DNA of 64,000 nucleotides from Winogradskyella sp. GTDB taxonomy: Bacteria > Bacteroidota > Bacteroidia > Flavobacteriales > Flavobacteriaceae. Of this stretch, positions 53,376 through 62,527 are shown piece by piece (positions within the stretch are counted from its first letter, which is position 1; every line of letters begins with the position of its first letter). The notes beneath the pieces were generated by a model. That model was given only the letters and a program-made list of their open reading frames with translations, did no database searches and was not told the origin of the DNA. The stretch is from contig JABDKL010000013.1 in the NCBI GenBank assembly GCA_013002225.1, forward strand, positions 1 through 64,000. The letters run 5' to 3'. The translations under genes and the position numbers were made by a program.

Positions 53376-54173
53376 TTATTCTTTTTTAGTAGAATTTAGA
53401 TTCTTCTTATAAGCAATTAGCTTTTCTTTTAAAAATTCAATCGCTGTCAAATCATTATTAGAGTTACAATGCTCCTCAAATTCAGGATCTTCTTCACAGA
53501 AAAAGAAATATTCGTTCTTTAAAGTATCTGGTAGATTATTGGTTTCGAAAATTATGGTTTCATAGTTTCGTCGAAGACGGTCAATACATTTTCCACGCTT
53601 TTCAAGGGCTACTATTTCTTTTAGCTTTTTTGTTCTTCCACTTACCGTGTTAAGCAATTTGTGAAAATTTACACCAAAACCAAGACCTAAATAGCCCCAT
53701 GATCCTGCATCTGCATCATGTAATTTACGTTCGTTTTGTGTAAGTGGTTTACCTATATAACCAGGAATGCCTAAATCGTAGAAATCTATTTCTGTTTTTG
53801 CCTCTAAATTTTCGAGGTCAGATTCTAAACTACCTGTAAATATTTTACCAACTACCACTTCGTTAAGTTCATTAATCTTTTCAATAAGCGCAATACTTAT
53901 GCTTCCGGTCTCATACATAGATCGACTAATTACTACGCGTTTATTTTGGTATTTTAAGCCAGAAACAAATAAAGTGTCGTTAGTCTTTGCCAGAATATTA
54001 AAGCGGCCATTCTCGCCAGAAATGGCATATTTTAATGCTGTTCTATTTAAGATATGGATCCCCTCAACGTCATCATCGGCAATAAGCGTACCTGAAAGAT
54101 CTTTACGCTGGGCATTTAGTATTAAATTGAAACCTATTAAAATAAAAAAAATGTAATAGTTACCCCTTAACAC
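53376..54173 (-). CDS. CarboxypepD_reg-like domain protein (paralogue 1)
   Basis: The 265-residue product begins with a signal sequence and a CarboxypepD_reg-like beta-sandwich (about 20-95, LSGTLIADDDVEGIHILNRT, FNILAKTNDTLFVSGLKY). A helical region follows with conserved GSLESDLENLEAKTEIDFYD. The C-terminal half is charged and helical, without a catalytic motif. It is a paralogue of the next gene upstream, with a similar layout. The GTG start overlaps that gene's 3' end by 14 bases. The domain usually serves as an N-terminal module of outer-membrane proteins; as a stand-alone protein its role is unclear. Confidence 0.8.
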   Translation of the reverse strand: MLRGNYYIFFILIGFNLILNAQRKDLSGTLIADDDVEGIHILNRTALKYAISGENGRFNILAKTNDTLFVSGLKYQNKRVVISRSMYETGSISIALIEKINELNEVVVGKIFTGSLESDLENLEAKTEIDFYDLGIPGYIGKPLTQNERKLHDADAGSWGYLGLGFGVNFHKLLNTVSGRTKKLKEIVALEKRGKCIDRLRRNYETIIFETNNLPDTLKNEYFFFCEEDPEFEEHCNSNNDLTAIEFLKEKLIAYKKNLNSTKKE

Positions 54174-54972
54174 CTTGTATTTTTAAAAATGACTTACTCA
54201 ATTGGTTGACGCGCTCTAAGAGCTCTACCTCCCTATTTTCTTTCAATAATTCTTTATCAATACCTTGTGCCTCCACATAATCAATAAATGCATCGACCTT
54301 ATCCAATGGAATATTAAAGTTGTAATGAATAAAATTAATACTGTATTGCTCTATGGCTTTTTTAAAAGGCGTAAACTGTAATTGTTTATCCTTTAGGTTT
54401 TTAGATTTATCAATACGCGTAACCTGACTTAATAAAAACCCTGTAACATTAATGATGTCTACCATATTTTCCACACTAGGATTGTACGCTTTAAAAGCTA
54501 CATTTTCTGGTTTTGTTTTGTAATCTGCTGAAAACTCGAAATCAGTAACATGATCTAAACCAAAATATATCGCATCCAAATCTGCATTAAACGTCCTAAC
54601 ATTTTCAAGGTCTTCATTTAAGTTACCGGTTAAACCAAAAGGTAGCAATACCACTTCATCTAATTTATTCACTTCTTCTACTAAAATAACGGTCATTTGT
54701 CTGGTGGCTATAATTTTATCTGAAATCACAACTGTAAAATCTTTAAACTGTAGAGCCCCAAATTCCACGATATCGTTTAGCGCCACTTGTATATTAAAAT
54801 TACCATTTACATCGGTTACAGTTCCTTTATTTGATGAAGTATTATACACAGTAACGCCTTCCTTGTCTTGAGAGGATACAATAATTTTTCCGTTTACCGT
54901 AACTCGTTTTACATCCTGGGCATATACGTTTAATGCGCAAAGTGAAAAGAATAGGATTAAGAAATTTTTCAT
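54160..54972 (-). CDS. CarboxypepD_reg-like domain protein (paralogue 2)
   Basis: The 270-residue product has a signal peptide (about 1-18), a CarboxypepD_reg-like domain (GKIIVSSQDKEGVTVYNTSS, FNIQVALNDIVEFGALQFK), then NKLDEVVLLPFGLTGNLNED, which is the paralogue-matching segment, and a helical C-terminus. No enzyme motif is present. It is the first gene of the reverse-strand group that includes its paralogue, a DUF6702 gene and the M1 peptidase. The duplication suggests a hetero-oligomer or sequential scaffold, as an inference only. Confidence 0.8.
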   Translation of the reverse strand: MKNFLILFFSLCALNVYAQDVKRVTVNGKIIVSSQDKEGVTVYNTSSNKGTVTDVNGNFNIQVALNDIVEFGALQFKDFTVVISDKIIATRQMTVILVEEVNKLDEVVLLPFGLTGNLNEDLENVRTFNADLDAIYFGLDHVTDFEFSADYKTKPENVAFKAYNPSVENMVDIINVTGFLLSQVTRIDKSKNLKDKQLQFTPFKKAIEQYSINFIHYNFNIPLDKVDAFIDYVEAQGIDKELLKENREVELLERVNQLSKSFLKIQGVKG

Positions 54973-55119
54973 GTCGGTTAGTATTTACCTCTAAATTTCG
55001 ACTTTATTCTTTAGTTTTCATAAATTTCTGCTGGTAAATCTTTGTTAAATCATTTATAAGGAAAGTTTAATTGTACTAACTCAAAAGAACTTTTACTTTT
55101 ACAATAAAACACAAAGGTT

Positions 55120-55827
55120 TTGAAATCAATTATTATTGCAAGTACATCAACCCTATTTGGAAGTGGCTATCTAGAATATTTATCAGAGGAGTTAAAACTT
55201 CATTTCAAAAATGCTAAGACCATCCTATTTATTCCCTACGCCAGACCTGGAGGCATCTCTCATGACGAGTATACCGAAATTGCAGCATTGGCCTTCAAAA
55301 AAATTGGTAAAGATTTAATTGGGCTGCATCAATCTAAAAATCCTAAAGAAGCCATAAAAAATGCGGAAGGCCTATTTGTTGGCGGCGGAAATACTTTTGT
55401 CCTTGTATCACAGCTTTACAAAAATGATATCCTAATGGTTATTAAAGAAGCCATCGAACAAGGCACACCTTATTTAGGAACAAGTGCAGGTAGTAATATT
55501 TGTGGCTTAACCATGCATACAACAAACGATATGCCAATTATGTATCCTCCAAGTTTTAAGACTTTAGGTTTAGTACCGTTTAATATAAATCCACATTACT
55601 TAGACCCAGATCTAAATAGCGAACATATGGGTGAAACCAGAGAACAACGGATAAAAGAATTTCACGCCTATAACACACCGCCTGTCGTTGGACTTAGGGA
55701 AGGAAGTTATATTAAAATTAGAGACAATCAATTAATATTAAAAGGCAAACTAAATGCGAGAATTTTTGAACAAAACAAAGCACCCTATGAAGTACCTTTG
55801 AATACAGATTTAAGCCATCTCAAATAG
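55120..55827 (+). CDS. pepE: Peptidase E (alpha-aspartyl dipeptidase)
   Basis: PepE cleaves dipeptides with N-terminal aspartate, as an S51 serine peptidase in the cytoplasm. The 235-residue product has the Ser nucleophile in LGTSAGSNICG near residue 122, NAEGLFVGGGNTFVLVSQL near 85, and the catalytic-site LDPDLNSEHMGETREQRI. The TTG start is used because no ATG occurs before the first conserved strand. It is a lone gene, divergent from the CarboxypepD_reg group and convergent with the GNAT gene. Confidence 0.93.
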   Translation: MKSIIIASTSTLFGSGYLEYLSEELKLHFKNAKTILFIPYARPGGISHDEYTEIAALAFKKIGKDLIGLHQSKNPKEAIKNAEGLFVGGGNTFVLVSQLYKNDILMVIKEAIEQGTPYLGTSAGSNICGLTMHTTNDMPIMYPPSFKTLGLVPFNINPHYLDPDLNSEHMGETREQRIKEFHAYNTPPVVGLREGSYIKIRDNQLILKGKLNARIFEQNKAPYEVPLNTDLSHLK

Positions 55828-55828
55828 G

Positions 55829-56254
55829 TTAGATGTTCTTAAAAAAGTGATAACCCCAAATTTCATAACCTTCATTATAATAAAATTTATGCGAGGGGTA
55901 ATTGTTGACATATGTATTTAATTCCATAGAATTACAGCCTTTTTTTTTAACATATTTATAGATCCAATCCATAAACTTTTTACCCAATCCTTTACTTCTA
56001 TATTGTGGTAAGATATAGACATGATCTAATTCTACTGCTTTACCAACATAGTGCCTGGTACAGTACCACAACCCAGAAATACCAATTAATTTATCGTCGG
56101 CATAGATACCAGCACATTCATAATTTTGCTGCTTCATTTCTTCAAAACGTGATTTAAGCACATCCATACTTACTTTAGCTGCATTGAGCTCAAAAGCTAA
56201 AGGGATAATGTCACTAAACCGCTCATGTGGGATTATTTTAAACTTGTAATTCAT
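55829..56254 (-). CDS. GNAT family N-acetyltransferase
   Basis: The 141-residue protein has the GNAT core: VYILPQYRSKGLGKKFMDWI near residue 72 (motif A with the pyrophosphate loop QYRSKGLG) and ELNTYVNNYPSHKFYYNEGY near 110 (motif B). The N-terminal region LKSRFEEMKQQNYECAGIYA is family-typical. It would transfer an acetyl group from acetyl-CoA to an amine. Substrate is unknown. It is a lone gene convergent with pepE (1 base apart). Confidence 0.88.
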   Translation of the reverse strand: MNYKFKIIPHERFSDIIPLAFELNAAKVSMDVLKSRFEEMKQQNYECAGIYADDKLIGISGLWYCTRHYVGKAVELDHVYILPQYRSKGLGKKFMDWIYKYVKKKGCNSMELNTYVNNYPSHKFYYNEGYEIWGYHFFKNI

Positions 56255-56361
56255 AGACGCTGATTCAACTTATAAAAATAATGTATTTGACAGAAAACTG
56301 AGACAATTTAAATAAATGATATGTCAAACTTTTGTAAATTTAGCGTACTTAGATTGGTATT

Positions 56362-57132
56362 ATGAGAAGAGGTAATTTTAAAGTAAGACTTTTAATAGGA
56401 TTGGCAATAGTTGCTTTTGCATTTATACGCCGCTGTAGTCAACAAGAAACTAACCCTTATACAGGTAGAACTCAAGCCATTTCGCTATCTCCAGAACAAG
56501 AAATTGCTATAGGCTTACAGAGTGCTCCTGGTATGGCGCAACAACATGGAGGGCTCCATCCCGACAATCGTTATCAAGCAACAGTAGATGACGTTGGTAA
56601 TAAATTAGTAAATAATAGCATTGCGAATAAAACACCTTATAAATATGATTTTCATCTACTAGCAGATGAAAAAACGATCAACGCTTTCGCCTTGCCTGGT
56701 GGTCAAATATTTATCACTTATGCGCTATTCGAAAAACTTCAGAATATAGATCAGCTGGCAGGTGTCTTAGGCCACGAAATAGGTCATGTATTGGGAAAAC
56801 ATTCTAACGAGCGTATTACCGACTCTAAATACTGGCAAACACTAATTATGGGAGCAGGAGCTATTGATATGGGTGCAGTAGCTTCTCAAATAGGAAATGG
56901 TACGTTACTTAAAAACGGAAGAGAAGACGAATTAGAAAGTGATGAACTTGGCGTTAAATTTATGATCAATGCTGGTTATAACCCTGAGGAAATGATTGGG
57001 GTAATGAAAATTTTAAAAGATGCCGCCGGACCAAACAGAGTTCCCGAGTTTCAAAGCACTCATCCCTATCCTGAGAATAGAATAGAAAACATTAAGGCCG
57101 CTATTGAAAAATATAAAAACGCACTTAATTAA
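56362..57132 (+). CDS. M48-family metallopeptidase
   Basis: The 256-residue product has an N-terminal membrane segment (residues 8-20) and an M48 domain with the zinc site HEIGHVLGKHSNER near residue 139 and the third ligand Glu in EDELESDELGVKFM near 193. The motif FALPGGQIFITYALF and the C-terminal THPYPENRI are also typical. It is of the short M48 type (BepA/LoiP-like), probably anchored in the envelope and facing the periplasm, with a role in outer-membrane protein quality control. Confidence 0.92.
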   Translation: MRRGNFKVRLLIGLAIVAFAFIRRCSQQETNPYTGRTQAISLSPEQEIAIGLQSAPGMAQQHGGLHPDNRYQATVDDVGNKLVNNSIANKTPYKYDFHLLADEKTINAFALPGGQIFITYALFEKLQNIDQLAGVLGHEIGHVLGKHSNERITDSKYWQTLIMGAGAIDMGAVASQIGNGTLLKNGREDELESDELGVKFMINAGYNPEEMIGVMKILKDAAGPNRVPEFQSTHPYPENRIENIKAAIEKYKNALN

Positions 57133-57243
57133 ATCATGCACTTTCAGCTAAACAACCTAAATGCTTTTTGAAAGAAACTTCAATTTTTAATCCTCATAAA
57201 AATAGTGCTGTTAGCTTTAATTCATATTTTCTTGAGTTGAAAT

Positions 57244-57272
57244 TTGTAATCATTTGCTATCGTTTATCTTTG
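57244..57272 (+). promoter_or_regulatory. Promoter of gpmI
   Basis: TTG (57244-57246), an 18-base spacer and TATCTTTG (57265-57272) match the Bacteroidota consensus TTG-N17-23-TAnnTTTG. The -7 element lies 18 bases before the gpmI ATG, giving a leader of about 12 bases. Confidence 0.65.
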
Positions 57273-57290
57273 AAATATTAATTTTTACTT

Positions 57291-58808
57291 ATGAATAAAA
57301 AAGTCCTATTAATGATTTTAGATGGTTGGGGTACTTCTCCAGACCCTAAAGTCTCTGCTATTGACCATGCTAAAACGCCCTATATAGATGCTCTTTACAA
57401 AAATTACCCACATGCAAGTTTAAGGACAGACGGGTTGCATGTTGGGCTGCCAGAGGGACAGATGGGTAATAGTGAAGTTGGACATATGAACCTAGGTGCT
57501 GGTCGAATTGTTTACCAGGATTTGGTTAAAATAAATCTCGCCGTAAAAAATAAAACACTTAAAAATGAACAGGTTTTAAAAGATGCTTTTAATTACGCAA
57601 AGACTCAAAATAAAAATGTTCATTTATTAGGTCTGGTAAGTGATGGTGGTGTCCACTCTCATATCAATCATCTATTTGGACTCATTGATGCTGCCAACGC
57701 CTACGATCTAAAAAATGTTTTCGTACATGCTTTTACAGATGGTCGTGATGTAGATCCAAAATCTGGGTATGGCTTTATTAGCGAGTTAAACGAATATTTA
57801 AATAAAACGACTGGTAAACTAGCTTCAGTAACTGGTCGTTATTATGCCATGGATAGAGATAAACGTTGGGAACGTATAAAATTAACGTACGATGCACTTG
57901 TTAATGGTAATGGTGAACTCACCAGTAATGTTTTAAAGTCGATTCAACAAAGTTATGAGGAAGGAATCACTGATGAGTTTGTCAAACCACTTATTCTTAC
58001 AGATAAAAAGAATCAACCAATAGCCACTATAAACGATGAGGATGTAGTCATTTTTTTTAATTTTAGAACCGATCGTGGCCGCCAACTCACTGATGCCTTA
58101 TCACAAACAGATTTTCATGAATACAACATGCATAAGTTAAAACTACATTATGTAACCATGACCAACTATGACGATAGCTTTAAAGACATTAATGTGGTTT
58201 TTAATAAAGACAATCTAAGGGACACCTTAGGTGAGGTTTTAGCCCAACATAATAAAACACAGATTCGTATAGCGGAAACAGAAAAATATCCTCATGTAAC
58301 GTTCTTTTTCTCTGGAGGCCAAGAGCAACCTTTTGAAGGTGAAACGCGAATTTTAAGAAATTCGCCAAAAGTGGCTACCTACGATTTAAAACCGGAAATG
58401 AGCGCTTTCGAATTGAGAGATGCTCTAATTCCTGAATTACAAAAAGGAGATGTCGATTTTGTATGTTTAAATTTTGCCAATGGCGATATGGTTGGCCATA
58501 CAGGTGTTATGGAAGCTGCCATTAAAGCTTGTGAGGCTGTAGATAATTGTGTTAAAGATGTGACTCAGGTTGCTTTAGATAACAACTATACTATAATTTT
58601 AATTGCAGATCATGGTAATTGTGAAACTATGATAAATCCAGATGGATCGCCTAACACAGCACATACCACAAATCCAGTCCCGATTATTTTAATAGATAAA
58701 GATTTAAAACACATCGACAACGGTATTTTAGGTGATATAGCTCCAACAATTTTAAAACTCATTGGTATACCGCAACCAAAAGCAATGACCCAAAAGAGCC
58801 TGGTGTAA
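57291..58808 (+). CDS. gpmI: 2,3-bisphosphoglycerate-independent phosphoglycerate mutase
   Basis: GpmI interconverts 3- and 2-phosphoglycerate in glycolysis using two Mn ions and a phospho-Ser intermediate. The 505-residue product has VLLMILDGWG at residues 4-13, the catalytic Ser in QMGNSEVGHMNLGAGR near 62, HAFTDGRDVDPKSG near 145, and the metal ligands in LNFANGDMVGHTG and ADHGNCETM. It has a full consensus promoter and is not closely linked to other glycolytic genes. Confidence 0.98.
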   Translation: MNKKVLLMILDGWGTSPDPKVSAIDHAKTPYIDALYKNYPHASLRTDGLHVGLPEGQMGNSEVGHMNLGAGRIVYQDLVKINLAVKNKTLKNEQVLKDAFNYAKTQNKNVHLLGLVSDGGVHSHINHLFGLIDAANAYDLKNVFVHAFTDGRDVDPKSGYGFISELNEYLNKTTGKLASVTGRYYAMDRDKRWERIKLTYDALVNGNGELTSNVLKSIQQSYEEGITDEFVKPLILTDKKNQPIATINDEDVVIFFNFRTDRGRQLTDALSQTDFHEYNMHKLKLHYVTMTNYDDSFKDINVVFNKDNLRDTLGEVLAQHNKTQIRIAETEKYPHVTFFFSGGQEQPFEGETRILRNSPKVATYDLKPEMSAFELRDALIPELQKGDVDFVCLNFANGDMVGHTGVMEAAIKACEAVDNCVKDVTQVALDNNYTIILIADHGNCETMINPDGSPNTAHTTNPVPIILIDKDLKHIDNGILGDIAPTILKLIGIPQPKAMTQKSLV

Positions 58809-58827
58809 CCGAGCATTCAAATTATTG

Positions 58828-58835
58828 TAAATTTG
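58828..58835 (+). promoter_or_regulatory. -7 element upstream of the HAD phosphatase gene
   Basis: TAAATTTG matches TAnnTTTG and lies 21 bases before the ATG at 58857, after the gpmI stop. Confidence 0.45.
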
Positions 58836-58856
58836 CTAAAAAATTGAACGAATAGC

Positions 58857-59255
58857 ATGAATTTTCAAGATAGATTAATAATAGCAATAGATTTTGATGG
58901 TACTATAGTAGAAGACGCTTATCCAAAGATTGGAAAAACGCGAATTTTCGCTTTTGAGACGCTCAAACGACTTCAGGAAGATGGCCATCGACTCATATTA
59001 TGGACCTATCGATCTGGTATAAAACTTACTGAGGCTGTAGATTTTTGTAAAGAAAATGGTATTGAATTTTATGCCGTTAATGCAAGTTTTCCTGAAGAGC
59101 GCTTTGATTATAGTAGAAGTAGAAAAATAAATGCCGATTTATTTATAGACGATAGAAATATTGGAGGTATTCTTGGCTGGGGAGAGATCTATCAAATGAT
59201 CACCAACGAAAAACCTAAGCTTCCAAAACAAAATAAAAAGTGGTGGCAATTTTAA
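58857..59255 (+). CDS. BT0820-type HAD-superfamily phosphatase
   Basis: The 132-residue protein is a compact HAD-fold hydrolase of the BT0820 type found in Bacteroidota. It has motif I in IIAIDFDGTIVED (catalytic Asp in FDGT), motif II Thr in LILWTYRSG, and motif III/IV in INADLFIDDRNIGG. It ends with KKWWQF. Such enzymes hydrolyse phosphate monoesters; the natural substrate is unknown. It lies between gpmI and map, with its own -7 element. Confidence 0.9.
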   Translation: MNFQDRLIIAIDFDGTIVEDAYPKIGKTRIFAFETLKRLQEDGHRLILWTYRSGIKLTEAVDFCKENGIEFYAVNASFPEERFDYSRSRKINADLFIDDRNIGGILGWGEIYQMITNEKPKLPKQNKKWWQF

Positions 59256-59315
59256 TAGCCTTTTTAAACGCTCATACAAGCTTTTACTTTCCTTTAGGGT
59301 GTATCTATATTTAAT

Positions 59316-59323
59316 TATCTTTG
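59316..59323 (+). promoter_or_regulatory. -7 element upstream of map
   Basis: TATCTTTG matches TAnnTTTG and lies 19 bases before the map ATG. No TTG at -33 spacing is visible. Confidence 0.5.
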
Positions 59324-59342
59324 CACACTTAAATTTTGCTCA

Positions 59343-60161
59343 ATGATTATTGTAAAAACCAAAGAAGAAATAGAATTAATGCGCCAAAGTGCTTTGGTGG
59401 TTTCTAAAACACTAGGCATGCTTGCAAAAGAAGTAAAGGAAGGTGTTACAACAAATCATTTAGATACTTTAGCCGAAACCTTTATAAGAGATCATGGTGC
59501 CGTACCCGGTTTTAAAGGACTTTATGACTGTCCCTCCACACTTTTATGCAGTGTAAATGAAGCTGTAGTGCATGGTTTACCAACTGACAAACCGTTAGAA
59601 GACGGTGATATTGTTTCTATAGATTGCGGTGCATTTATGAATGATTTTTACGGAGATCATGCTTACACTTTCGAAATTGGAAATGTAGACGATGCTACTA
59701 AAAAATTAATTAAAACAACTAAGGAGTCTTTATACGTAGGCATCAGTCAATTAAAGCTTGGTAATCGAGTTGGAGATGTAGGATTTGCAATTCAGCAATA
59801 CTGCGAAGCTCAGGGATTTGGCGTTGTGCGTGAGTTAGTGGGGCATGGTATTGGTCGTAAAATGCATGAAGATCCGGAAATGCCAAACTATGGCAGACGT
59901 GGCAGAGGGAAAAAATTTATTGAAGGCATGGTAGTTGCCATAGAGCCTATGATAAATATGGGAACCCATAAGGTGAAACAACTTAAAGATGGTTGGACAA
60001 TTGTTACCCAAGACGGAAAACCTAGTGTTCATTTTGAACATGATATTGCTATAGTAGATGGGCAACCAGAAATACTCTCTACTTTTGGTTATGTCCATGA
60101 AGCTTTAGGGATTAAAAGTGATGAGGAAAACAACTTTAGGCGCGAAGCTTTGGTCTTATAA
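59343..60161 (+). CDS. map: Type I methionine aminopeptidase
   Basis: Map removes the N-terminal methionine from nascent proteins in the cytoplasm. The 272-residue product has the dimetal ligands: Asp pair in SIDCGAFMNDFYGDHAYTF near residues 97-108, His in GHGIGRKMHEDP near 171, Glu in VVAIEPM near 204, and Glu in HFEHDIAI near 235. The His in VVHGLPTD near 79 is the substrate contact. A non-clan N-terminal extension is absent, so it is a short type I enzyme. Confidence 0.98.
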   Translation: MIIVKTKEEIELMRQSALVVSKTLGMLAKEVKEGVTTNHLDTLAETFIRDHGAVPGFKGLYDCPSTLLCSVNEAVVHGLPTDKPLEDGDIVSIDCGAFMNDFYGDHAYTFEIGNVDDATKKLIKTTKESLYVGISQLKLGNRVGDVGFAIQQYCEAQGFGVVRELVGHGIGRKMHEDPEMPNYGRRGRGKKFIEGMVVAIEPMINMGTHKVKQLKDGWTIVTQDGKPSVHFEHDIAIVDGQPEILSTFGYVHEALGIKSDEENNFRREALVL

Positions 60162-60222
60162 TTAGGCCATAAAAAATCCTAAATATAATTGCTACACATT
60201 AGATATTATTAAAATTTATAGC

Positions 60223-60987
60223 TTGAAAAGCTTATTCAAATTATTTTTAAATTTTATACCGCGACCACTATTAATCAGATTAAGTTATTTAGTGCGACCT
60301 GTTTTGGCTCTGCTGTTAAAAGGAGAGACCTACACAGATCCAATCGATGGTCGCAGTTTCATTAAGTTTCTACCTTACGGATATGGTCAACAGCGAAACA
60401 ATGTGCTTTCGCCTTCTACACTATCCTTAGAACGCCATCGATTACTCTGGTTATACCTAAGGGATAAAACAGATTTTTTTTCGGCTAAAAAAAGGGTCTT
60501 ACATTTTGCTCCAGAACAATGCTTTTTAAAACGCTTTAGGGCCTTGGATAACCTCGATTATACCACTACCGATCTGATGTCGCCACTAGCAGACATAAAA
60601 GCAGATATTTGCAATTTACCATTTGAAGATGACAGTTATGATGTTATTCTCTGTAATCACGTATTAGAACACATACCAAATGACACTAAGGCAATGCAAG
60701 AGTTGTATCGTGTTTTAAAGCCAGGAGGCTTTGGTGTATTACAAATACCACAAGATTTAAATAGGAATGAAACTTTTGAAGATAATACGATAACGGATAA
60801 AACCGAACGTGCAAAGATTTTTGGTCAGTACGATCATGTGCGTATTTATGGACGTGACTATTTTGATAAGCTCAGGCATATAGGTTTTAAAGTTGAAGAA
60901 GTTGATTATACCAGTTCGTTAACCGAACAACAAATTGACCGTTTTAGGTTAGCAAAAGGTGAGATCATCCCTGTGGTATATAAGTAA
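60223..60987 (+). CDS. Class I SAM-dependent methyltransferase
   Basis: The 254-residue protein has a SAM-binding Rossmann fold: VLHFAPEQCFLKRFRALDNL for motif I (Ala-Pro-Glu replaces GxG), TTDLMSPLADIKADICNLPF for motifs II-III, DVILCNHVLEHIPNDTKAMQ for motif IV, and LKPGGFGVLQIPQDL for motif V, as in Methyltransf_11. The first 35 residues are hydrophobic and basic, perhaps membrane-associated. The start is TTG; no ATG exists before motif I. The substrate is unknown. It is convergent with apbE with no gap. Confidence 0.88.
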   Translation: MKSLFKLFLNFIPRPLLIRLSYLVRPVLALLLKGETYTDPIDGRSFIKFLPYGYGQQRNNVLSPSTLSLERHRLLWLYLRDKTDFFSAKKRVLHFAPEQCFLKRFRALDNLDYTTTDLMSPLADIKADICNLPFEDDSYDVILCNHVLEHIPNDTKAMQELYRVLKPGGFGVLQIPQDLNRNETFEDNTITDKTERAKIFGQYDHVRIYGRDYFDKLRHIGFKVEEVDYTSSLTEQQIDRFRLAKGEIIPVVYK

Positions 60988-61968
60988 TTATTCGGGAAAA
61001 TTATTTAAAGCCAAGGTATTAAGGGTCTGATCTTCATCTTCATAAATGAAAAACACTTTTAATTCTGGATACGACCTTAAAAAGAGTTTGACCTCCTCAA
61101 TTCCCATAGCCTGAAAAGCTGTCGCATAACCATCGGCCGTCATACAGTCCGGAGCTATAACCGATGCACTTAAAATGTTAGTTTTTGTAGGATAGCCAGT
61201 TCTAGTATCCATTATATGGGCATAGCGATTTCCCTGCTCGTCTTGTTTATATTTTCTATATGTACCAGAGGTCGCCATAGCCTCATTTTTAAGCACAACA
61301 ACTTTAGAGTACGATTGTGTACCATCAAAATTAGGATCATCAATACCGACAGTCCATCCTGCACCACGTTGTATATTTATACCCTTAACTCTTAAATCAC
61401 CACCAATATCTACTAAAAAGTTTGCAATACCATTTGTCTCTAAAAATTCACAAATTACATCAATGCCATAACCTTTCGCGATAGCATTAAACTCTAAGTA
61501 TACTGGATCTGGTTTTATAATTCTACCAGCTTCTAAATTCACTTTGTCAAAGCCAACAAATTGCATTAAGCTATCAATTGTCGTACTGTCTGTTAAGAAT
61601 TTATTATTCTCAGAGCCAAAATTCCAAGCATTCACAACATTGCCAATTGTTGGATCAAAGACACCATCGGTTGCTATAAATATCGATTTAGAGGCTTTGT
61701 ACACTCTGGCAAAATGGGTATCGACCTCAACACCCTCGTTTCTATTTAACCTCGAAATATCTGAATCTTTAATATAGGTGGACAACGATTGGTTAATGAC
61801 CTTAAAAAGACTATCTATTTGTGCTTGATAATTTATACCATCCTCTGAGAAGTATTGAATATTATAGGCTGTACCAAAAACAGGACCTGTTAACTTTATG
61901 TTTTCCGCAGGTTTATTTTTACAATTAAATACGGAAGTGATTAAAATTATAAACAGAAATCTTTTCAT
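60988..61968 (-). CDS. apbE: FAD:protein FMN transferase, lipoprotein
   Basis: ApbE covalently attaches FMN to Thr of Na-translocating NADH:quinone reductase subunits and related proteins, acting in the periplasm. The 326-residue product has a lipobox signal peptide (SVFNC at about 12-16), FDPTIGNVVNAWNFGSE near 100, FNAIAKGYGIDVICE near 158, FLVDIGGDLRVKG near 178, and the metal and flavin-binding TGYPTKTNILSASVIAPDC. It is paired with a small upstream gene (1 base apart), which fits an nqr-related role. Confidence 0.95.
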   Translation of the reverse strand: MKRFLFIILITSVFNCKNKPAENIKLTGPVFGTAYNIQYFSEDGINYQAQIDSLFKVINQSLSTYIKDSDISRLNRNEGVEVDTHFARVYKASKSIFIATDGVFDPTIGNVVNAWNFGSENNKFLTDSTTIDSLMQFVGFDKVNLEAGRIIKPDPVYLEFNAIAKGYGIDVICEFLETNGIANFLVDIGGDLRVKGINIQRGAGWTVGIDDPNFDGTQSYSKVVVLKNEAMATSGTYRKYKQDEQGNRYAHIMDTRTGYPTKTNILSASVIAPDCMTADGYATAFQAMGIEEVKLFLRSYPELKVFFIYEDEDQTLNTLALNNFPE

Positions 61969-61969
61969 A

Positions 61970-62347
61970 CTAATTTAGATTCATTTCTATGACTTGTATA
62001 CCATTATATTCGATGAGATATTCTTCATTCAAATAAATGGGTAGATTTTCACCTTTAGGGTTACCTAGTCCAACACCTGCATACAACACTTTCGCATCTT
62101 TATCAAAGGCATGCTTTTTAAATGTTTCCATCCAGACGACATCATAATTATTTGGATTCTCTGGTAGAATTACTGCTCTAACTACCACAAAAAAATATTG
62201 TTTTTTTTTATCTATACAAACAAACTGTGGATGCTTTTTAAGCTTACTGTTAATGGCTACAAATTCGAATCCTCGTGCTTCCAGATCCTTGCCAACGTGA
62301 TTCATTGCTAAATTATGGAGTTCTTGTGGTGTTAGCGGTTTGCTCAT
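61970..62347 (-). CDS. Small conserved protein adjacent to apbE
   Basis: The 125-residue protein starts at the ATG at 62347 (MSKPLTPQEL); an upstream start at 62377 would add ten residues. It is compact with no signal peptide: HPQFVCIDKKKQYFFVVVRA and NNYDVVWMETFKKHAFDKD are the clearest strands. In Flavobacteria this type of protein is often labelled as NADH:quinone reductase subunit F, but it lacks the 2Fe-2S ferredoxin and FAD domains of NqrF, so that name is unlikely. Its close link to apbE suggests a role in flavinylation or in the Nqr/Rnf system. Confidence 0.8.
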   Translation of the reverse strand: MSKPLTPQELHNLAMNHVGKDLEARGFEFVAINSKLKKHPQFVCIDKKKQYFFVVVRAVILPENPNNYDVVWMETFKKHAFDKDAKVLYAGVGLGNPKGENLPIYLNEEYLIEYNGIQVIEMNLN

Positions 62348-62419
62348 AAGTTTAATGCCGAATTTAATAAAAAACAAAAATACTAAAGCTGCGATTAAAA
62401 GTATCCTGATAAATTCAAT

Positions 62420-62459
62420 AAAAAAATACCTCGATAGATTAGATTCTATCGAGGTATTT
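62420..62459 (-). terminator. Intrinsic terminator of the M36 gene
   Basis: On the reverse strand a perfect 15-bp stem (AAATACCTCGATAGA / TCTATCGAGGTATTT) with a 6-base loop is followed by a run of T. It lies about 70 bases after the M36 stop. Confidence 0.92.
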
Positions 62460-62527
62460 AAGGTTGGATTAAAAAATTAATTAAATTTTTATTGGATAGA
62501 AATTAAATCCAATTGTATTATTTAATT

